From the NCBI GenBank assembly GCA_025094145.1, contig JALLLS010000014.1, positions 310,001 to 374,000 on the forward strand: 64,000 nt of DNA. Direction: 5' to 3'. Below are positions 33,701-45,810 of this stretch, in pieces. The notes under the pieces are model-generated. The model searched no databases, was not told the origin of the DNA, and worked only from the letters and a program-made list of their open reading frames with translations. The translations under genes and the position numbers were made by a program. Source of the DNA: Spinellus fusiger (lineage: Eukaryota > Mucoromycota > Mucoromycetes > Mucorales > Phycomycetaceae). The first letter of the stretch is position 1. Each line of letters starts with the position of its first letter.

Positions 33701-34450
33701 TTTCTTTTTCTTTTTCTTTTTCTCTCTTTCTTTATATCTATTGAATGTATTCTATTATTTACCAGTTGAGAACACATATTACACCAGTATTTGTTCATTG
33801 CTATTAAGAAATCTGACTGTTGGGGTGCCATCCTATTTTCATTCTCGTTTTTCTTTAGTCTAAAATTAAATAGAAAGGAATACACTTACGCCTCAAGGTC
33901 TTTGACAATACCATTGATATGCTGAACAAGGACTTGTTTGAATCGAGAGTACAACTCAAACCCTTCTTTTCCACTGCATATATTTTGGCATTGCTAAAGC
34001 CACATGAAATGCCATTCTTTAGTATAAGTAGTGATAGCAAGTACCTACATTGTGAGCTAATTGTAAACCATAGGCACTTGCTTCTCCAGCCAGAACAGAA
34101 AGCATCTTGGCATGAAGGTTGTCCCAAGCACTATCAAAGTATCCCACAGGAAGTTCATTTTTAAATGCTAGTTGAATACGTTAGCTAGATCTCCTCTTGA
34201 TAATAATAGGAGGTATGGACAGAGGCCTACGTTCAAGGTGCTTCAAGACAAGTGCAGTGTGTGATATGGATAGAGGCAAGAGGGGTGTTTTTGGCACTGG
34301 ACTGGGTAAAATGGCGTGGGTGGTGATAGGTTTGGGTTTAGTGGATAGATTATCAGACATAATAAAGTCATCCATAGTCGCCTGCATGGAGAAAGAGGAG
34401 GCAGAAGAGGCCTTTCTTTTTCGAGGCGTGTCTTGTTTAGCAGAAGCCAT
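30747..34450 (-). CDS. CUL4: Cullin-4, scaffold of a CRL4 ubiquitin ligase
   Basis: Seventeen predicted exons on minus, starting 34450-34231, 34167-34049, 33993-33890, 33859-33763, 33665-33592, 33521-33423, 33324-32853, 32764-32534, 32452-32389, 32331-32221, 32124-32038, 31963-31869, 31754-31529, 31464-31238, 31039-30941, 30897-30857 and 30801-30747. Phases all agree and give 806 aa, close to the usual CUL4 size. Signatures: [74 protein letters not shown], and the winged-helix end [16 protein letters not shown], whose Lys is the expected NEDD8 site, then [10 protein letters not shown]. The N-terminus is a basic, Ser/Pro-rich extension as in CUL4 paralogues. It should bind DDB1 N-terminally and Rbx1 C-terminally. 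Intron 1 has a CTAAC branch site. Confidence 0.95.
32131..32172. repeat. GATA/AATA tetranucleotide repeats in a cullin-4 intron
   Basis: TAGA/TAAA units inside intron 10 of the cullin-4 gene. Confidence 0.85.
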
Positions 34451-34968
34451 AGTGGGTTGGCGTCAATAAGGGGTGAGTATGGAGTGGGAAGAGTGAATTG
34501 AACGTGTGTGTTTTGTGTGTTTTGTGTGTTTTGTGTGTTTTCTTGTTTTCTTGTTTTCCAGGTCTGATTTCTGTGTGTAGTGTGGCTGACTGAGAGGGGG
34601 AAAAAACACAGGGAAAAAAAAGCAGTAAGAGAGAGACTGGTGTGGGTATGTATTTGTAGGTGTGTCTATGGGTTGGTCCATGCCAATAAGTTGTTTATCT
34701 CTTTTGATTGGCGGAAAAGAAAAGCCAGCTAGTATTGATCCGAAACGCTCTTCATTCGAACCGGACTCTTGATGGGAGATGCATTGGAGTTGTACTATGA
34801 GAATGCTGAATAAGAATCAAAACATTTCGATCATTTTAAAGACCCCACAAAAACGATAGAGAATAAAGAGTCATTATATTAGCTTATCTATTCAATTGAA
34901 GCATAAATGAAACATAAACAAGAGAGAAAAGAGAGAACACCAGAAACGATAATAATAAAACAAAATGC
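34451..34968 (-). promoter_or_regulatory. Cullin-4 promoter region
   Basis: 518 bp between the cullin-4 start and the CotH stop, both genes on minus. It holds a TTTTGTGTG array (about 34497-34545), presumably 5' UTR, and, on the coding strand, CCGCCAATC and TTATTGGC near 34685-34720, i.e. CCAAT-type motifs in both orientations. No TATA box is obvious. Confidence 0.35.
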
Positions 34969-37109
34969 TTAAATGGAGGCAGCATAAGTAGCTAGGGCTG
35001 CTTTTGTTTGCAGAAGCCAGTCTTCAAGAGATACCAGCGAAGGATGGTTATGGATGGGACCATGAATAGCCGACATAAAGTCAATGGCACCAATACGCGA
35101 GAGGAAGTCATGTCCCAGAGGGAGTTGCAATATCTTTTGTTGGATCTGGTCACGGTGTTTCTTAGCTACAGCGTCATTGATCCACGCTATGGATCGATGG
35201 CTTCGGACATCAGCATCCCATGCCACATCCTGCTGAATAAACTCCACTAGGCTATCTAAATGCTTAAATAAGGCTGAACTACTGAACAACTGTGCGTGGA
35301 TCTCATGAAGAATGGTCTTGAAGCGCTGTTGGAAGGAAGGAAGACTAAGGATTTGGTGGATCAAGGGACGCTGGCGACGAGGATTAAGAAGATCAAACCG
35401 GTCAAGGCGTGAAAGAGGGTCTGTTACATTAGTTTGTGTCTTTCGTTGTGGAATCATTGTATTGCCCATGGTTTGATCCAAGTCAGCAGTGATCCATAAG
35501 AATCGATGGGTAGAGGGCTCACGGTATAAAAAATAATTGTGTGCCTGACCAAGATAGCCATCAACATGACCTAGTAATACTTCAAATGCCATACTGGATG
35601 ATATAAAAAGAAGAAGAAAGAAAAAGAGTGAGTTGATATAGTAGAACACTCTCCCCAAGAGCATATTTACTTTTTCAAGAAGAGATCAACATCAAGACGT
35701 CGATGCCATGCCTTTTCAAGTGCTCTTTTCTTTCTTTCTTCTCTTTCAGTTTCTTCTTCTTCTTCGGTTTCTTCTTCTTCTCCTTCTTCGTCTTCGTCTG
35801 GAGTGGGATTTTGAATAAACTTCATGAATTTAATCAGTGCTTTTCGACCTCTTTGTTTTTTGTGAGCTTCCTCAGATATTTTATAAATGAAATTATCATC
35901 TTCATCAGCATAGTCATCTTCATTGGGTCCATGATAATCCAAGTTGGCTCCTCCTGATACTTCATAAGGCGCCATTGGGTTTTCTGGCATACTGCCCTGG
36001 TACAGCTCACCATGGGTGTACTTGTTGCCTTTACCAAATATATTCTTAAGGAAGGGGTTTTTGTAATTATCAATAAGCAAGTACAATCCCATGGGTTCTT
36101 GATTCACAAACAATCTATCACCAAGAATAGAATGAGCCTCGGTCTTGAAATACACTAATTTTTAACCTTGAATAGACTGTACCTAATGTAAGATGCCTTT
36201 GAAGCTGGCATGGCTGAGGCATCAAGAATATCATAATAGAGCTTCTCTCTAAGGAACGAGGGATCTGTTACACATGCACGCAACTTGAAACGACGGTATC
36301 CTCCCAATCCATGCTTATTCTTTTTTCCAATGTTGAAGTTATAGGAAAACTTTTCAAACAAACGGGATGTTTGGCCACCCAGTTGAAATTTAACATGCGT
36401 GAATTGAGATATTTTGGATTCACTATGAAAACAAGACAATACCACAGGCATGAATATACTAGATAGCAAACTCTATTTTTTTCTTCTTCTCTTTCTTTAT
36501 CATCTCAGAGGGTGTGGATTACCTTATGTGAGTTATGTTGGCATGAATAGAAAAGGATTCTAGATAGTTATCGTAAAGGTCCTTAATATCATTGCCAAAA
36601 GTTTGAACATGAAGTGTTGGGATCTCATTCAAAGGGTGGGCTATGCTGGCATCCAATCGGTTGTGGGAGAAAGAAGAGAGAAACGTAGAGGGTAATTTGG
36701 TGTAAGCGTAGTGGGATGTTATGCTGCGATTATAAAAATCATGTTGTCCAGCTGTAGAAAAGGATCGTTCCACATCCTCACTTTCTAGAAGAGAGTCATT
36801 GTCGTGTATTTTTACGTATCGATAGGGTCGGTGAGCAGGTGCTGTTCCCACATGAAGAAGTGGATCCAGAGGAGAAGGAGAAATAATGTAAACATGAGGA
36901 TCTCCTTGTACCTGAACACCCATTTTAACATTGGATGTGTTGGCAAGCGATTCAATCACTTTAAAAACAGCTACATTATCATTGGGTAGAGTAGCAAAGG
37001 CTCCTAATATTCCGCAGACCAACAAAATATAGACTTAAATTTATAAATGTGAGTTGGTTGGTGTGATGGTGATGGCTTTATCTTTGAACTTACATTGAAC
37101 TAAATGCAT
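34969..37109 (-). CDS. cotH: CotH-family secreted protein kinase-like protein
   Basis: Five predicted exons on minus: 37109-37094, 37033-36523, 36422-36183, 36114-35671 and 35593-34969, giving 611 aa. The tiny first exon completes a secretion signal (MHLVQFYILLVCGILGAFA). CotH signatures include FKLRACVTDPSFLREKLYYDIL, YIRLFVNQEPMGLYLLID, MAFEVLLGHVDGYLGQAHNYFLY and FLWITADLDQTMG (the D-x-D-Q-T motif of the kinase-like active site). The family derives from bacterial spore-coat CotH and is expanded in Mucorales, where some surface members bind host cells; whether this one does is unknown. Unusual features: an extremely acidic Glu-rich insertion followed by basic residues before the MAFEVLLG block, and no clear C-terminal GPI signal. 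The third intron acceptor (GGTGATAG) was chosen because it restores the conserved YIRLFVN joint. Confidence 0.9.
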
Positions 37110-37638
37110 TGAAATGAAATATAAAGAAATATAAAGAAAAAGAAAAAGAAAAAGAAAAATGCTAGAAGATATAGAAAGAAAAAGAAAATCTGCAGGCTAT
37201 AAAAGGGCTTTGGCCTATGCTATTCATAATATAATTCTCTTCTAAACCAACTGAGATACGTGTGGTTCACTTTTCTATACTTATGAACGCAAATATCAAT
37301 AAGGTCTAGTTAAAGCTACAATGAATCTTTATTTTCTTATTATTGGTAGTAGTGATAGTAGTAAAATTAATATCCTTTTTCCTCTTTTATGCTCTTTTCC
37401 AAAGATTATAAGATACTTAATGCTAGACACAGGCAATAATAGATGTAGATATATTAGAAAGGCAGGTTAGGCCCTAAAGATAAATATACTATGTACAAAG
37501 AACTCACTACTTAAGTTATACGCTATTTATGTCATTCTAAACCAAGGATATATATATGTATAAATACATATGTATAAATACATATATCAATATTGCTCAG
37601 AATGACAATCATCATACTCAACAGTAGTTTGAGTCATT
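37110..37638. other. Intergenic, CotH 5' flank
   Basis: AT-rich, with (AAAGA)n near 37127-37185, TATAAAAG near 37198 on plus, and TATATATGTATAAATACATATG near 37549. No gene is seen. It should hold the CotH promoter (minus) and the 3' end of the membrane-protein gene. Confidence 0.5.
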
Positions 37639-39379
37639 TCAGAACATACGAAAATCATTGTTGTTCCATTCACGATTGTCAGTAAGGCGTTTTGGTGTTC
37701 CTGATGAATTAAATGAATTTGTTGGGTTCATGGGGATGGAAATGATACCGTTGTTGGTGGTGGTGTTGCTGGTGGTGGTGATGGTGGAAGGCTGGGGTAA
37801 TGTTTCTCTTTTAACTTTAGTGAAAAGGGCAAACCTGAGGGGGGATGCTTTCTCACAATCTTTTTCTTCAAGCCGAGTGCAGGAAAACCCTCCCGCTTTT
37901 TGACATGACTCAGTAATATGGGATTGATCGTCTTGTGTCGATAGGCCTGATTCATCGGTTATTCTAAATTCTTTCCTTCTTGGAGAATCCTTGTCAGTGG
38001 ATCTAGAAGGCTCACTGGGAGGAAATTGAACAGCCTAGATATCCAGTATAATTATAATAAGAGCGGGGTGATATCATAAAATTAAAGACAGAAAATACAA
38101 TCAGATGAATATTTGCAGGTAGTTTGAAGTGAACATTAAAAATAAACTTACCATTCCACAATTATAACACATTGTCTGACTATCTGAACGTAATGAGTCT
38201 GTTCTTAATGCTTCCACTAGTAAGGTTGACTCTATAATCTGAAAGTAGGGTGTGAAAGACTAATGTACGCCAAAATTAAATAATTAATAATTATAAGCAT
38301 AAGAGAAGTGGTTAAACAATAGAAGCATTCAAATATACTTACGTCAGATCGGTTACCCAAGAATCTTGTTAGTTTTAGCAAGTTCATGAGAAAGTTGGTG
38401 AAAAATGCAAGAACAAGGCACACGAGTGATTTCCATGCAATATACTCTATCATTGTTTTCTGTTGACTAATAATAGATTTTGAAGACTGAATATGATTGT
38501 ATAGTCTATTGGGGAAGAAATTAGTAAATAGATGATGGCTAATAAGAAGAAAAACTTACCTTCGTACAAACATGCCGCTCAAGAAAAGAATAGCGATCGA
38601 GTCAGCGATAAAATTTAGAATAATAACACCATTTCCCCTAAATAGGCATGTATAAGGTATACAACAGATGTGGATATAGCATGCATTAGAAACTACACAT
38701 ACACACACACCAATGAACCGAATTACCATTCAGTCAGACAAGTGACACCTTCTGTTAATTGTTGCTCCATAAGGTTACGTTGTATCGTATAAAAAGAGAG
38801 TTCATAAGGCCAGTCTATAAGTCTCAAAGTAATTAGGCAGATGCCTATTCCCTTGATCCATCTCGAATTGCGTTCTGTCTCAAATATAATTAAACGTAAA
38901 AACATGACAACGTAGAACAATATATAGTCTGTGGTTTTGAGTGAGTCTCAGCTATTATCAAGAACATCTTACCCAAATGCCATAATCTAGAAAGAAATGA
39001 AATGAGTATCACTGGATTGTAAGACAAGAGTTATGCGTACGTACGATATCAAGAGAGGAAAAAACGCACATGTAGTGATTTCAAATAAAGGAACCAAGCC
39101 AAATATGAAACGGTGAACAAACAGCACAGAGATCTGGAGCAGATTGACAAGATGGCTATGATTATTTTTAAAAAAAATGATGAGAATATGCATTAAAAAA
39201 TGAGTAGGAAGATGAATAAAAAGTATTGGAAAAACATCTACTTACATCTTTCCTCGAGTACGCTTATATTGTCTCAAACTGATACTGAAGTTCCGTACAC
39301 AAATAATGAGGGCAAGCCACATGCCGATCATATTGATACGATCAATAATACGCTCCCCATAGGGAGACAATTGAACCAT
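37639..39379 (-). CDS. Polytopic membrane protein of unknown family
   Basis: Eight predicted exons on minus: 39379-39246, 39155-39045, 38986-38973, 38928-38727, 38637-38560, 38505-38343, 38238-38152 and 38034-37639, all phase-consistent, giving 394 aa. The N-terminus reads MVQLSPYGERIIDRINMIG. About seven hydrophobic segments follow (for example MWLALIICV, ISVLFVHRFIFGLVPLF, HLDYILFYVVMFLRLIIF, GNGVIILNFIADSIAILFL, LVCLVLAFFTNFLMNLL). A hydrophilic tail of about 150 residues carries a Cys pair (CYNC) and Ser/Thr/Asn-rich repeats. I do not recognise the family and assign no function. One exon is only 14 nt long; it is needed to keep the frame between two membrane segments. Intron density suggests a genuine host gene. 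Confidence 0.72.
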
Positions 39380-41571
39380 TTTTGATTGTTTGACTTTCTT
39401 TTTAATTTATGTGCCTGGTTTATTCCAAGACAGAGAGATATAAAATGAGAAAGAGACACTAAAGAAAAGGATAATATTGAGTATTTTAGCATTTGGTAAG
39501 ACAGTATAAAAAGGAAGAGATGAAAAACTCTATTTATTATTCTCCAGGTCTTTCCCAAAGTACCTTATTTATAAATTATGTTCTTCTTTCAAGTATTAAA
39601 AAGAGAAGAGGAGTAAAAAGAGACAAACAGAAGACAAGTATCCGAAAAATAATATTAGCGTTTAAATAAATATAAAAGGAATAAACTGAAGTTGAAGCTT
39701 AAACTAGAGTCGGGGATCTATTGCATTTGTTCATTTCTTCGAGTCAAAGATTTGTAAAACAAAAGCAGATGTCTACATGTCAGTTGAAAAACAAATAGTC
39801 TTGTATTCTCTTTCCTTGAATTTTTCATTGTGTCTCTTTATCTCAGTATTTTGTGCTTCTACATAGTTACCTATTAGAGGGATTCGTTTAGAAATGACAA
39901 AAGGATTACATATTTTTGCTCATGATGGCTAGCTTTGACTATAAATAATGACCAAGTGGAAATTACGCTAATTATTTATAGACACTCACTCGGATTTGTA
40001 ATAAGTGCAATAATCAACTTCAACAGAGGACAAAATAATGTCGTGTTGTAAAGTTAAGAGAATGACACAAGCTGCCCTCACAGTAGAAAATATAAAAAAG
40101 GAGAAAATATACTACTTGCACGAAATATTTCTATTGAACTATTTTTCCCTTTTTGGGGTCGTCATTGGAGAATAAATTGAGCTTCCTTGTACTCTACTTC
40201 TTCTCCACTTTTGCTTCACGTTTTATTCATTATGGTTCACCAAAGATATTTGAGAAGAACCACTTTATAGTTCAAAAAGTGAAAAATAAATAAAAAGTGG
40301 CCAATGACACTGCTATTGACAAGTATGCATGTTATTATCATAATTCCTTATCATCTTTTTTTCTGGGATAACTTTTTAAATACCTTTCATCTAATATGCA
40401 TGTGCATAGTGCACTCGACACTCATTTTTTTTTAATACTTGTCATCTTCCCCCCCGCAAATAACGATCATACCGTAACTGCGGCATCTATTCAGTCTTTT
40501 ATTTCTTTGTGTCTCTGCCTTTTAAAGCAACTCTTTAGTTGAATATACCAAACAGCTTCTGACTTTAAGTGTTGTCGATGTTTAAATAAGGGGAAAAGAA
40601 CATGCTATATTTGATATAGTATAGAAAGAAGAAAGGTACTTTTGAACAGCAGCCCTTTCTGTGTAAAAATATATAAAGTTGTGTGTAGATAAAATTACAA
40701 ATATGAATATAGATATAACATTATATAAAAGTATAGGTACATACAAGTATAAAACATTGATAATAAAAACAAAATAAACTAGTAATACATACTTTTTTTT
40801 TGCTGATGAGATTAATTTTGTTGAAAGATAATTGGTTACTGAAATGTAGTGTTACTGTCAAGATATAGGTTGTAACATAAAAATCTATCAACTTGATGGT
40901 ACTGCGAGTGTGTGTGTGTGTGGAAATAGAAGTATTTCGTTATGACAGTTGTAAATAGTATTTAGAAGTTGATGTATGTATAAAAAGAAATAAAACATTG
41001 TGTTAGGCACTGTAGTATTCTCTACCAATCCTAAAACGAAGAGAATCGACTCATTTGTAACTGTTTAAAAATAAATAAAAATAAATAAAAACCCTGTTAA
41101 AAAAGTATGGAGACAACTAAAATGGGTACATCTACAAATGTGGAAACAGAAAAATCGATTAAATTGAAAATAAATTTTATTACTTTCTATTTATCTTACA
41201 CATTTCAAGATTAAGCAACAGTTTTGGATAACCAATAAACGTGCCACTTCTTGTCGATTATCTCATAAACAGGACAGTATGGTCAAATTCCCAATATATT
41301 AGAACATGGATTATTATTGAGTGAAGTTACAATAAAACTTCTAATGTCATATGAACTAAGAGACTCATATGAACATTTGGGGGCGCGGGAAAGAAAATAA
41401 CAGTAGCATCTATCTAAGGCTACTTCAGAATAATTTGTACTATTTTAATAACTGCCATTTACAAGCAATCAATACATTAAAGAATATAAAGGAGTAGGAA
41501 GAGATAGATACTGCTTTTTTTTTTTATCAACTATGATTTTTTAATTTATTTAGTAAACACATACTAGACAT
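39380..41571. other. AT-rich intergenic DNA, no gene seen
   Basis: Two kilobases left of the large palindrome. Only short AT-driven open frames and homopolymer/TA-rich stretches are visible. The first few hundred bases should contain the promoter of the membrane-protein gene. Confidence 0.6.
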
Positions 41572-42299
41572 TTTAATATCTTTTTGCATGAAAAAATTCA
41601 ATAAGATACACTTCATTATCACTTTTTAGATAGTTTACTTGTATCATGGGTTTTCGTCAGTTAGTTAACCAAGGCTCCAGCGATCACTGGGGAGGAGTAG
41701 GATGGAGATGAACCAGAAGGCTTGGACCTTTTATTAGTTCATAGAAATAGATAGAAATATAATAACAATAAAGAAATAGATAGCCTTTAATAATAACATT
41801 GAATAGTATCAGTTACTATTTGTCATACGTTAACATGGTTATGCTATATAAACTCCAAGTGACCTGGCTCAATGTTAGCCTATACTCTGTACTGATAAAA
41901 GGGCTTTCCAAATAAATGCAAGTGAATGGAATCATTTCTGTACATTAGTCTGAAGCAGTAGTGTTTTAGTGTGCTTCTCTTGACATTTTGGCCATTGACT
42001 AAGCATGTATTTATATTCCAAACTAACTGTCCTGTATATATATATAAAAGAAGTACATAGCTCATAGGATTATATGACTGATTCATCTCCCTCATTCTTT
42101 ACAGTAAGCTATCATTTATTCGTCATATCACAATGTCACTACCTTCTGTCTTGTATCCATCATTCTTTAGATAGTTAAGATGACTTTTGTGCAAATGACC
42201 CTACTTAGAACAGCTTGTATATCTATTTTGAAGATCGTTTACTCAAATAATGCTATTGGGTTTATAATTAGGATGAACCTACTTGTTCAAGAAAGTGTT

Positions 42300-43555
42300 A
42301 ATACAGCCACACTCAATTGAGTCGAGTACTTTTGGATATAAACATCAGGACAAAATAGATAAGACATGTTCAACATTAAATAAAACATTTTACATTTGAT
42401 CTATAAGCTTCAAACTTAAGCATATCAAGTCTCAATATCTTTAATTATAGAAAATAGAATAATACAGTTAATATTTTGTATGGCCTTTTTTTGGCATCAA
42501 TGACAGCCTGGCATCTCCGCCCCATACTGGCAATGAGGGTGTCTGTCACTTCCTTCGATATTTTACCTTATTCCAGCATCAGAGCCCCCACCAAGGAGAA
42601 ATTGGTGGTATATATCCTTCTGTCCTTCCTAATAAACTTCTTGAGGTAGGCCCATTGATGCTCGATTGGATTGAGATAAGTATTGTAAGGGACAGTAAAG
42701 AGCCATTACTATACCATTTGCTGTCTTTCACCCTCAAGCTATTTTACTTGTATGGGGTCTATCACTGTCCTCCTTTAGACAGTAACTGACTCCGGGGTTT
42801 AAGATAAAGAAAGACGCTTGAGCTTATGGCAGTAGACTTCAAATACCTCAATGTACTTGTTGGAGTTTATCCTACCCTCCACTACGATCCATCTCCCAAC
42901 ACCCTCCCCACCAAAACGACTCATGCCATCACTCCACTACCTCCAAACTTATTTGTTTATAGTATATTCTTGGGCTCAAAGGTCGTGACATACTGCCTGA
43001 TAAATATTACCCACCCTGTCATAGCTCATGAACCTGATTTCGGATTCATCGGACCAGACAACTTCCTGCCACTGCTCGTGGGTCCAGCCAACGTGCTCAT
43101 GGGCCCACTGGAACCTTACCTTTATGCTATTCTTATTCAAAAATAGGCTTGACTACAAGGCTAAATGAATGAAAGCTAATCTCATCAAGGTACTACGTCA
43201 AAGTCTTGTCTAATACCCTGATAGTCATGTCTACCACAATGGCATCCTTGGTCTGTTGGGGATCCCTCACAACTATTCTTCTCAACTATCTGAGAGCACC
43301 ATTGTTGAGTCTTCTTTTTCTGCCACTCTTGGGTGAGGGCTCGACTTGGTTAGTTTTCTTGTAGTGGTTTACTATGTCTCTCACAGTGGAATCAAGCACG
43401 TTGGACATGCAAGATGCCTCGGCCATGGTAGTGTTCATGTTCAACACCTCATGCAAGATGACTGAAAGAGTCTCAAGGCTGATATATTTCTCATACATCT
43501 CGGGGGTCTTGGTGAAGATGTTCATGGTGTTGGATAAGCTAGACATTATATATAT
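42300..43555 (-). mobile_element. Decayed Tc1-like element, type II, left arm
   Basis: On minus, the relic begins with a helix-turn-helix region (43546-43286, DSTVRDIVNHYKKTNQVEPS) and continues with RRIVVRDPQQTKDAI, a VVWSDES block with the first catalytic Asp, and the C-terminal YLNPIEHQWAYLKKFI. Several stops interrupt it. The 3' end carries ACAGCCACACTC (about 42303), which also occurs as GTGTGGCTGTA near 45800 in a related relic and is probably the terminal repeat. The 5' end is cut off by mariner copy B at a TA-repeat. Confidence 0.8.
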
Positions 43556-43560
43556 ATATA

Positions 43561-44742
43561 TACAGTGCCAAGCAGAAAGAATATAAACACTTTCATTTTT
43601 CGACCTTTATTTTGCTCAAAAAATTCTTTTTTTTTCTTTGCTTATTCCTTATTTCTTCTCTTTCCACTATAACATCTATTATGTCTAACACCACTGAACA
43701 ATCCACCAAGCCTATTGGAAACAAGAAACAAGAATATTGATGAATTTACTCGTTATCTCATCGTTCACAAGGCCACTCAACAGGGCACTAGACAAGTAGA
43801 TAGTGTAGCCATGTTTGGTGTCAGTATTCCCGCCGTCAGCCTCATTATGAAGATATACAGGGAAACTGGATGTTTAAAATCAGGAATGGACTTTAGGTGC
43901 AAGCCTTTTCTGACGGAGAGAGACAAAAGAGAAGTCTCTCGCGAGGTGGCAAGAGATTCCTTTCAGAGCATGAAGGAGCTTCATCAGGGAACGGCCACCC
44001 AGGTATCCATGAGGATGTTTCAGAAGATTATGAAGAAGATTGGTCTATCTTCCTGCAGGTTGATCAGAAAGACTGCTCTCACCGACAATCACAAGAAGTT
44101 GAGACAAGCCTGGGCCATGGTCCACATCCACTGGAAAGAAGACTGGAAGGCAGTCATCTGATCCAATGAGTCCAAATTCCAGTTAATTAGCAACAACAGC
44201 CGTAACAGGGTGGTGTGCAGGAAGAAAAGACTGCTATCAAAGAGTGTCAAGCCGACGATGAAGCTTGGTAGTAGTAAAGTAATGGTGTGGAGTTCCTTTT
44301 CTGGTGAGGGTGTTGGCAGACTTGCTATGGTGAAGGGGTGGCCCTCTCAAAGCCCTGATCTGAACCCAATTGAGCATCTTTGAGGGAAGCTGAACAGAGC
44401 ATTTCGCAAGAAGGTGACTCCAGCAAGCACTCTCCAGGATCTGAAGGCTCTCCTAGTCCAAAAATGGGACAAAATCCCCAGGGAGGTTACCAACAACCTC
44501 ATCAATAGCATGCATTGGAGATGTAGGGCTGTGATAAAGGCCAAGGGTGGAAACACCAAATATTAATAGCTTCCACCCAATAAACTTGTATATAATATCC
44601 TGTTGACCTTTTTTATACTTCATCCAATTTTTAGGTCTCTATGTGTTCAATGTGTGTTTTTATGACAAAGAATAAGCATTTCCCCATACAAGAATCATAT
44701 CTGAAAATGGAAATATTCATAGAGTTTACACCGGACTCTGTA
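43561..44742 (+). mobile_element. Non-autonomous Tc1/mariner, copy B (left arm)
   Basis: A 1178-bp element between TA dinucleotides, ends CAGTGCCAAGCAGAAAG and CCGGACTCTG. It has the same defects as copy A: TGA-SNES in place of W-SDES, no second catalytic Asp segment, and a stop inside the NPIEHLW motif. It encodes only fragments, the longest an N-terminal HTH part (43715-44161). Confidence 0.92.
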
Positions 44743-44883
44743 TTAATATTAAAAATTGAGAAATAAAATACTAAGTCAAAAAGAAATTAGCTGTGGTTTG
44801 GACTAGTCGCAAAAAAAAAAACACAGGTTGTTGAAGCAAAGAATAAGAAATTGGTAATGGCTCTCTAAGCTGTGTTTTATTCT

Positions 44884-45810
44884 CACACAGTCATACCCAA
44901 TTGAATTTAATACTTTTGAAACTAAATTTCAGGAGGAAATAGATAGGATATGTTCAACACTTTAACACACTTTACATTTGATATAGAAGTCTCAAGCTTA
45001 AGCATACCAAAGCTCGGTATATTTGTTTATCGAAAATAGAATAATAATATAGTTAATATTTCGTAGGGTCTCTCTTGGCATCAATGACTGTCTGACATCT
45101 GTCTGTCATACTTTTAACTCACCGTTGTTCAAGCTCAACACCAACTGTCTCTCACTCCTCTACAAGTAGAGCCTTCAAACTTTCTACATTAGTAATAGAT
45201 ACTCTTTTTTCTTCAGTTTGTCTTTCCAAGGCCCACCAGAGATGTTCAACTGGGTTTAATTCAGGGTTTTGTACAGATCAGTAATCAAAGCCTCGAGTCT
45301 GATATGTCTCTTTCCATCATCTGGTATAGGCCCCAGCAGAACAGCTATCACATTTGCCCAATAAAACTGTTTTTCCTTATTATTTTTAGTTAACGCCGGC
45401 TTATGGGCTGGGAAAAAAAAAAGAGCCAGACCACAATTAATTGCAGTGGCTGATAATAATATTTCTACATACACCAACCTCAGACTTCAACATTTCCAAT
45501 TTCAGTTGATTGTATGAGGCAAATGGACCCTTTCTAATAATATTTTCCGAATGTCCAAAGTCCCTCTCATTCACTTTTTTGGGGTTTTCCATGACTCCAG
45601 ATGTAACAGTGATATGTGTTCATTGATATTTAGAATACTATTTTGAACTATGGGCCTATTCTTCTCAACTATGCTTTCAATGACAGTCAACTTTAATCCA
45701 GCCTCCAACAGGTAATAGATGCCCTATCATCTTCTATCCTTTGCCTTATCCTATTCTCCACAAATGTGAGTTTATGACTATCTATTTGATATAGTGTGGC
45801 TGTATAATAA
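44884..45810 (-). mobile_element. Decayed Tc1-like element, type II relative, in the spacer
   Basis: On minus, the C-terminal block NPVEHLWWALER can be read (complement of about 45230-45260), followed by VIDAKRDP near 45075. The 3' end (44884-45060) aligns with the 3' end of the type II element in the palindrome arms (CACAGTCATA..., GATATGTTCAACA, TCAAGCTTAAGCAT). GTGTGGCTGTA near 45798 matches the putative terminal repeat. It is heavily mutated. Confidence 0.65.

Larger units (their letters stand above)
41572..44742 (+). repeat. Left arm of a 3.2-kb inverted repeat
   Basis: This segment recurs as the reverse complement at 50210-53389. All open frames compared between the arms have identical translations; I noticed differences only at the outermost bases. 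The arm contains, from outside in, about 0.7 kb of unrelated AT-rich DNA, a Tc1-like element of a second type (about 42300-43555) and mariner copy B (43563-44740). The arms are separated by about 5.5 kb. Confidence 0.93.

Noticed and set aside
34181..34231. Continuous reading of cullin-4 exon 1 into RRSS followed by a stop
   Set aside because: A 63-nt intron with donor GTAGGC, branch CTAAC and acceptor ACTAG removes the in-frame stop and restores the cullin frame.
36115..36182. Reading YFKTEAHSILGD as CotH coding sequence
   Set aside because: The frame does not connect with the preceding exon. Treating 36182-36115 as a 68-nt intron gives the conserved YIRLFVNQEP joint.
42826..43146. 106-aa plus-strand frame in the left arm (and its mirror at 51806-52126)
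   Set aside because: Antisense of the Tc1-like transposase relic.
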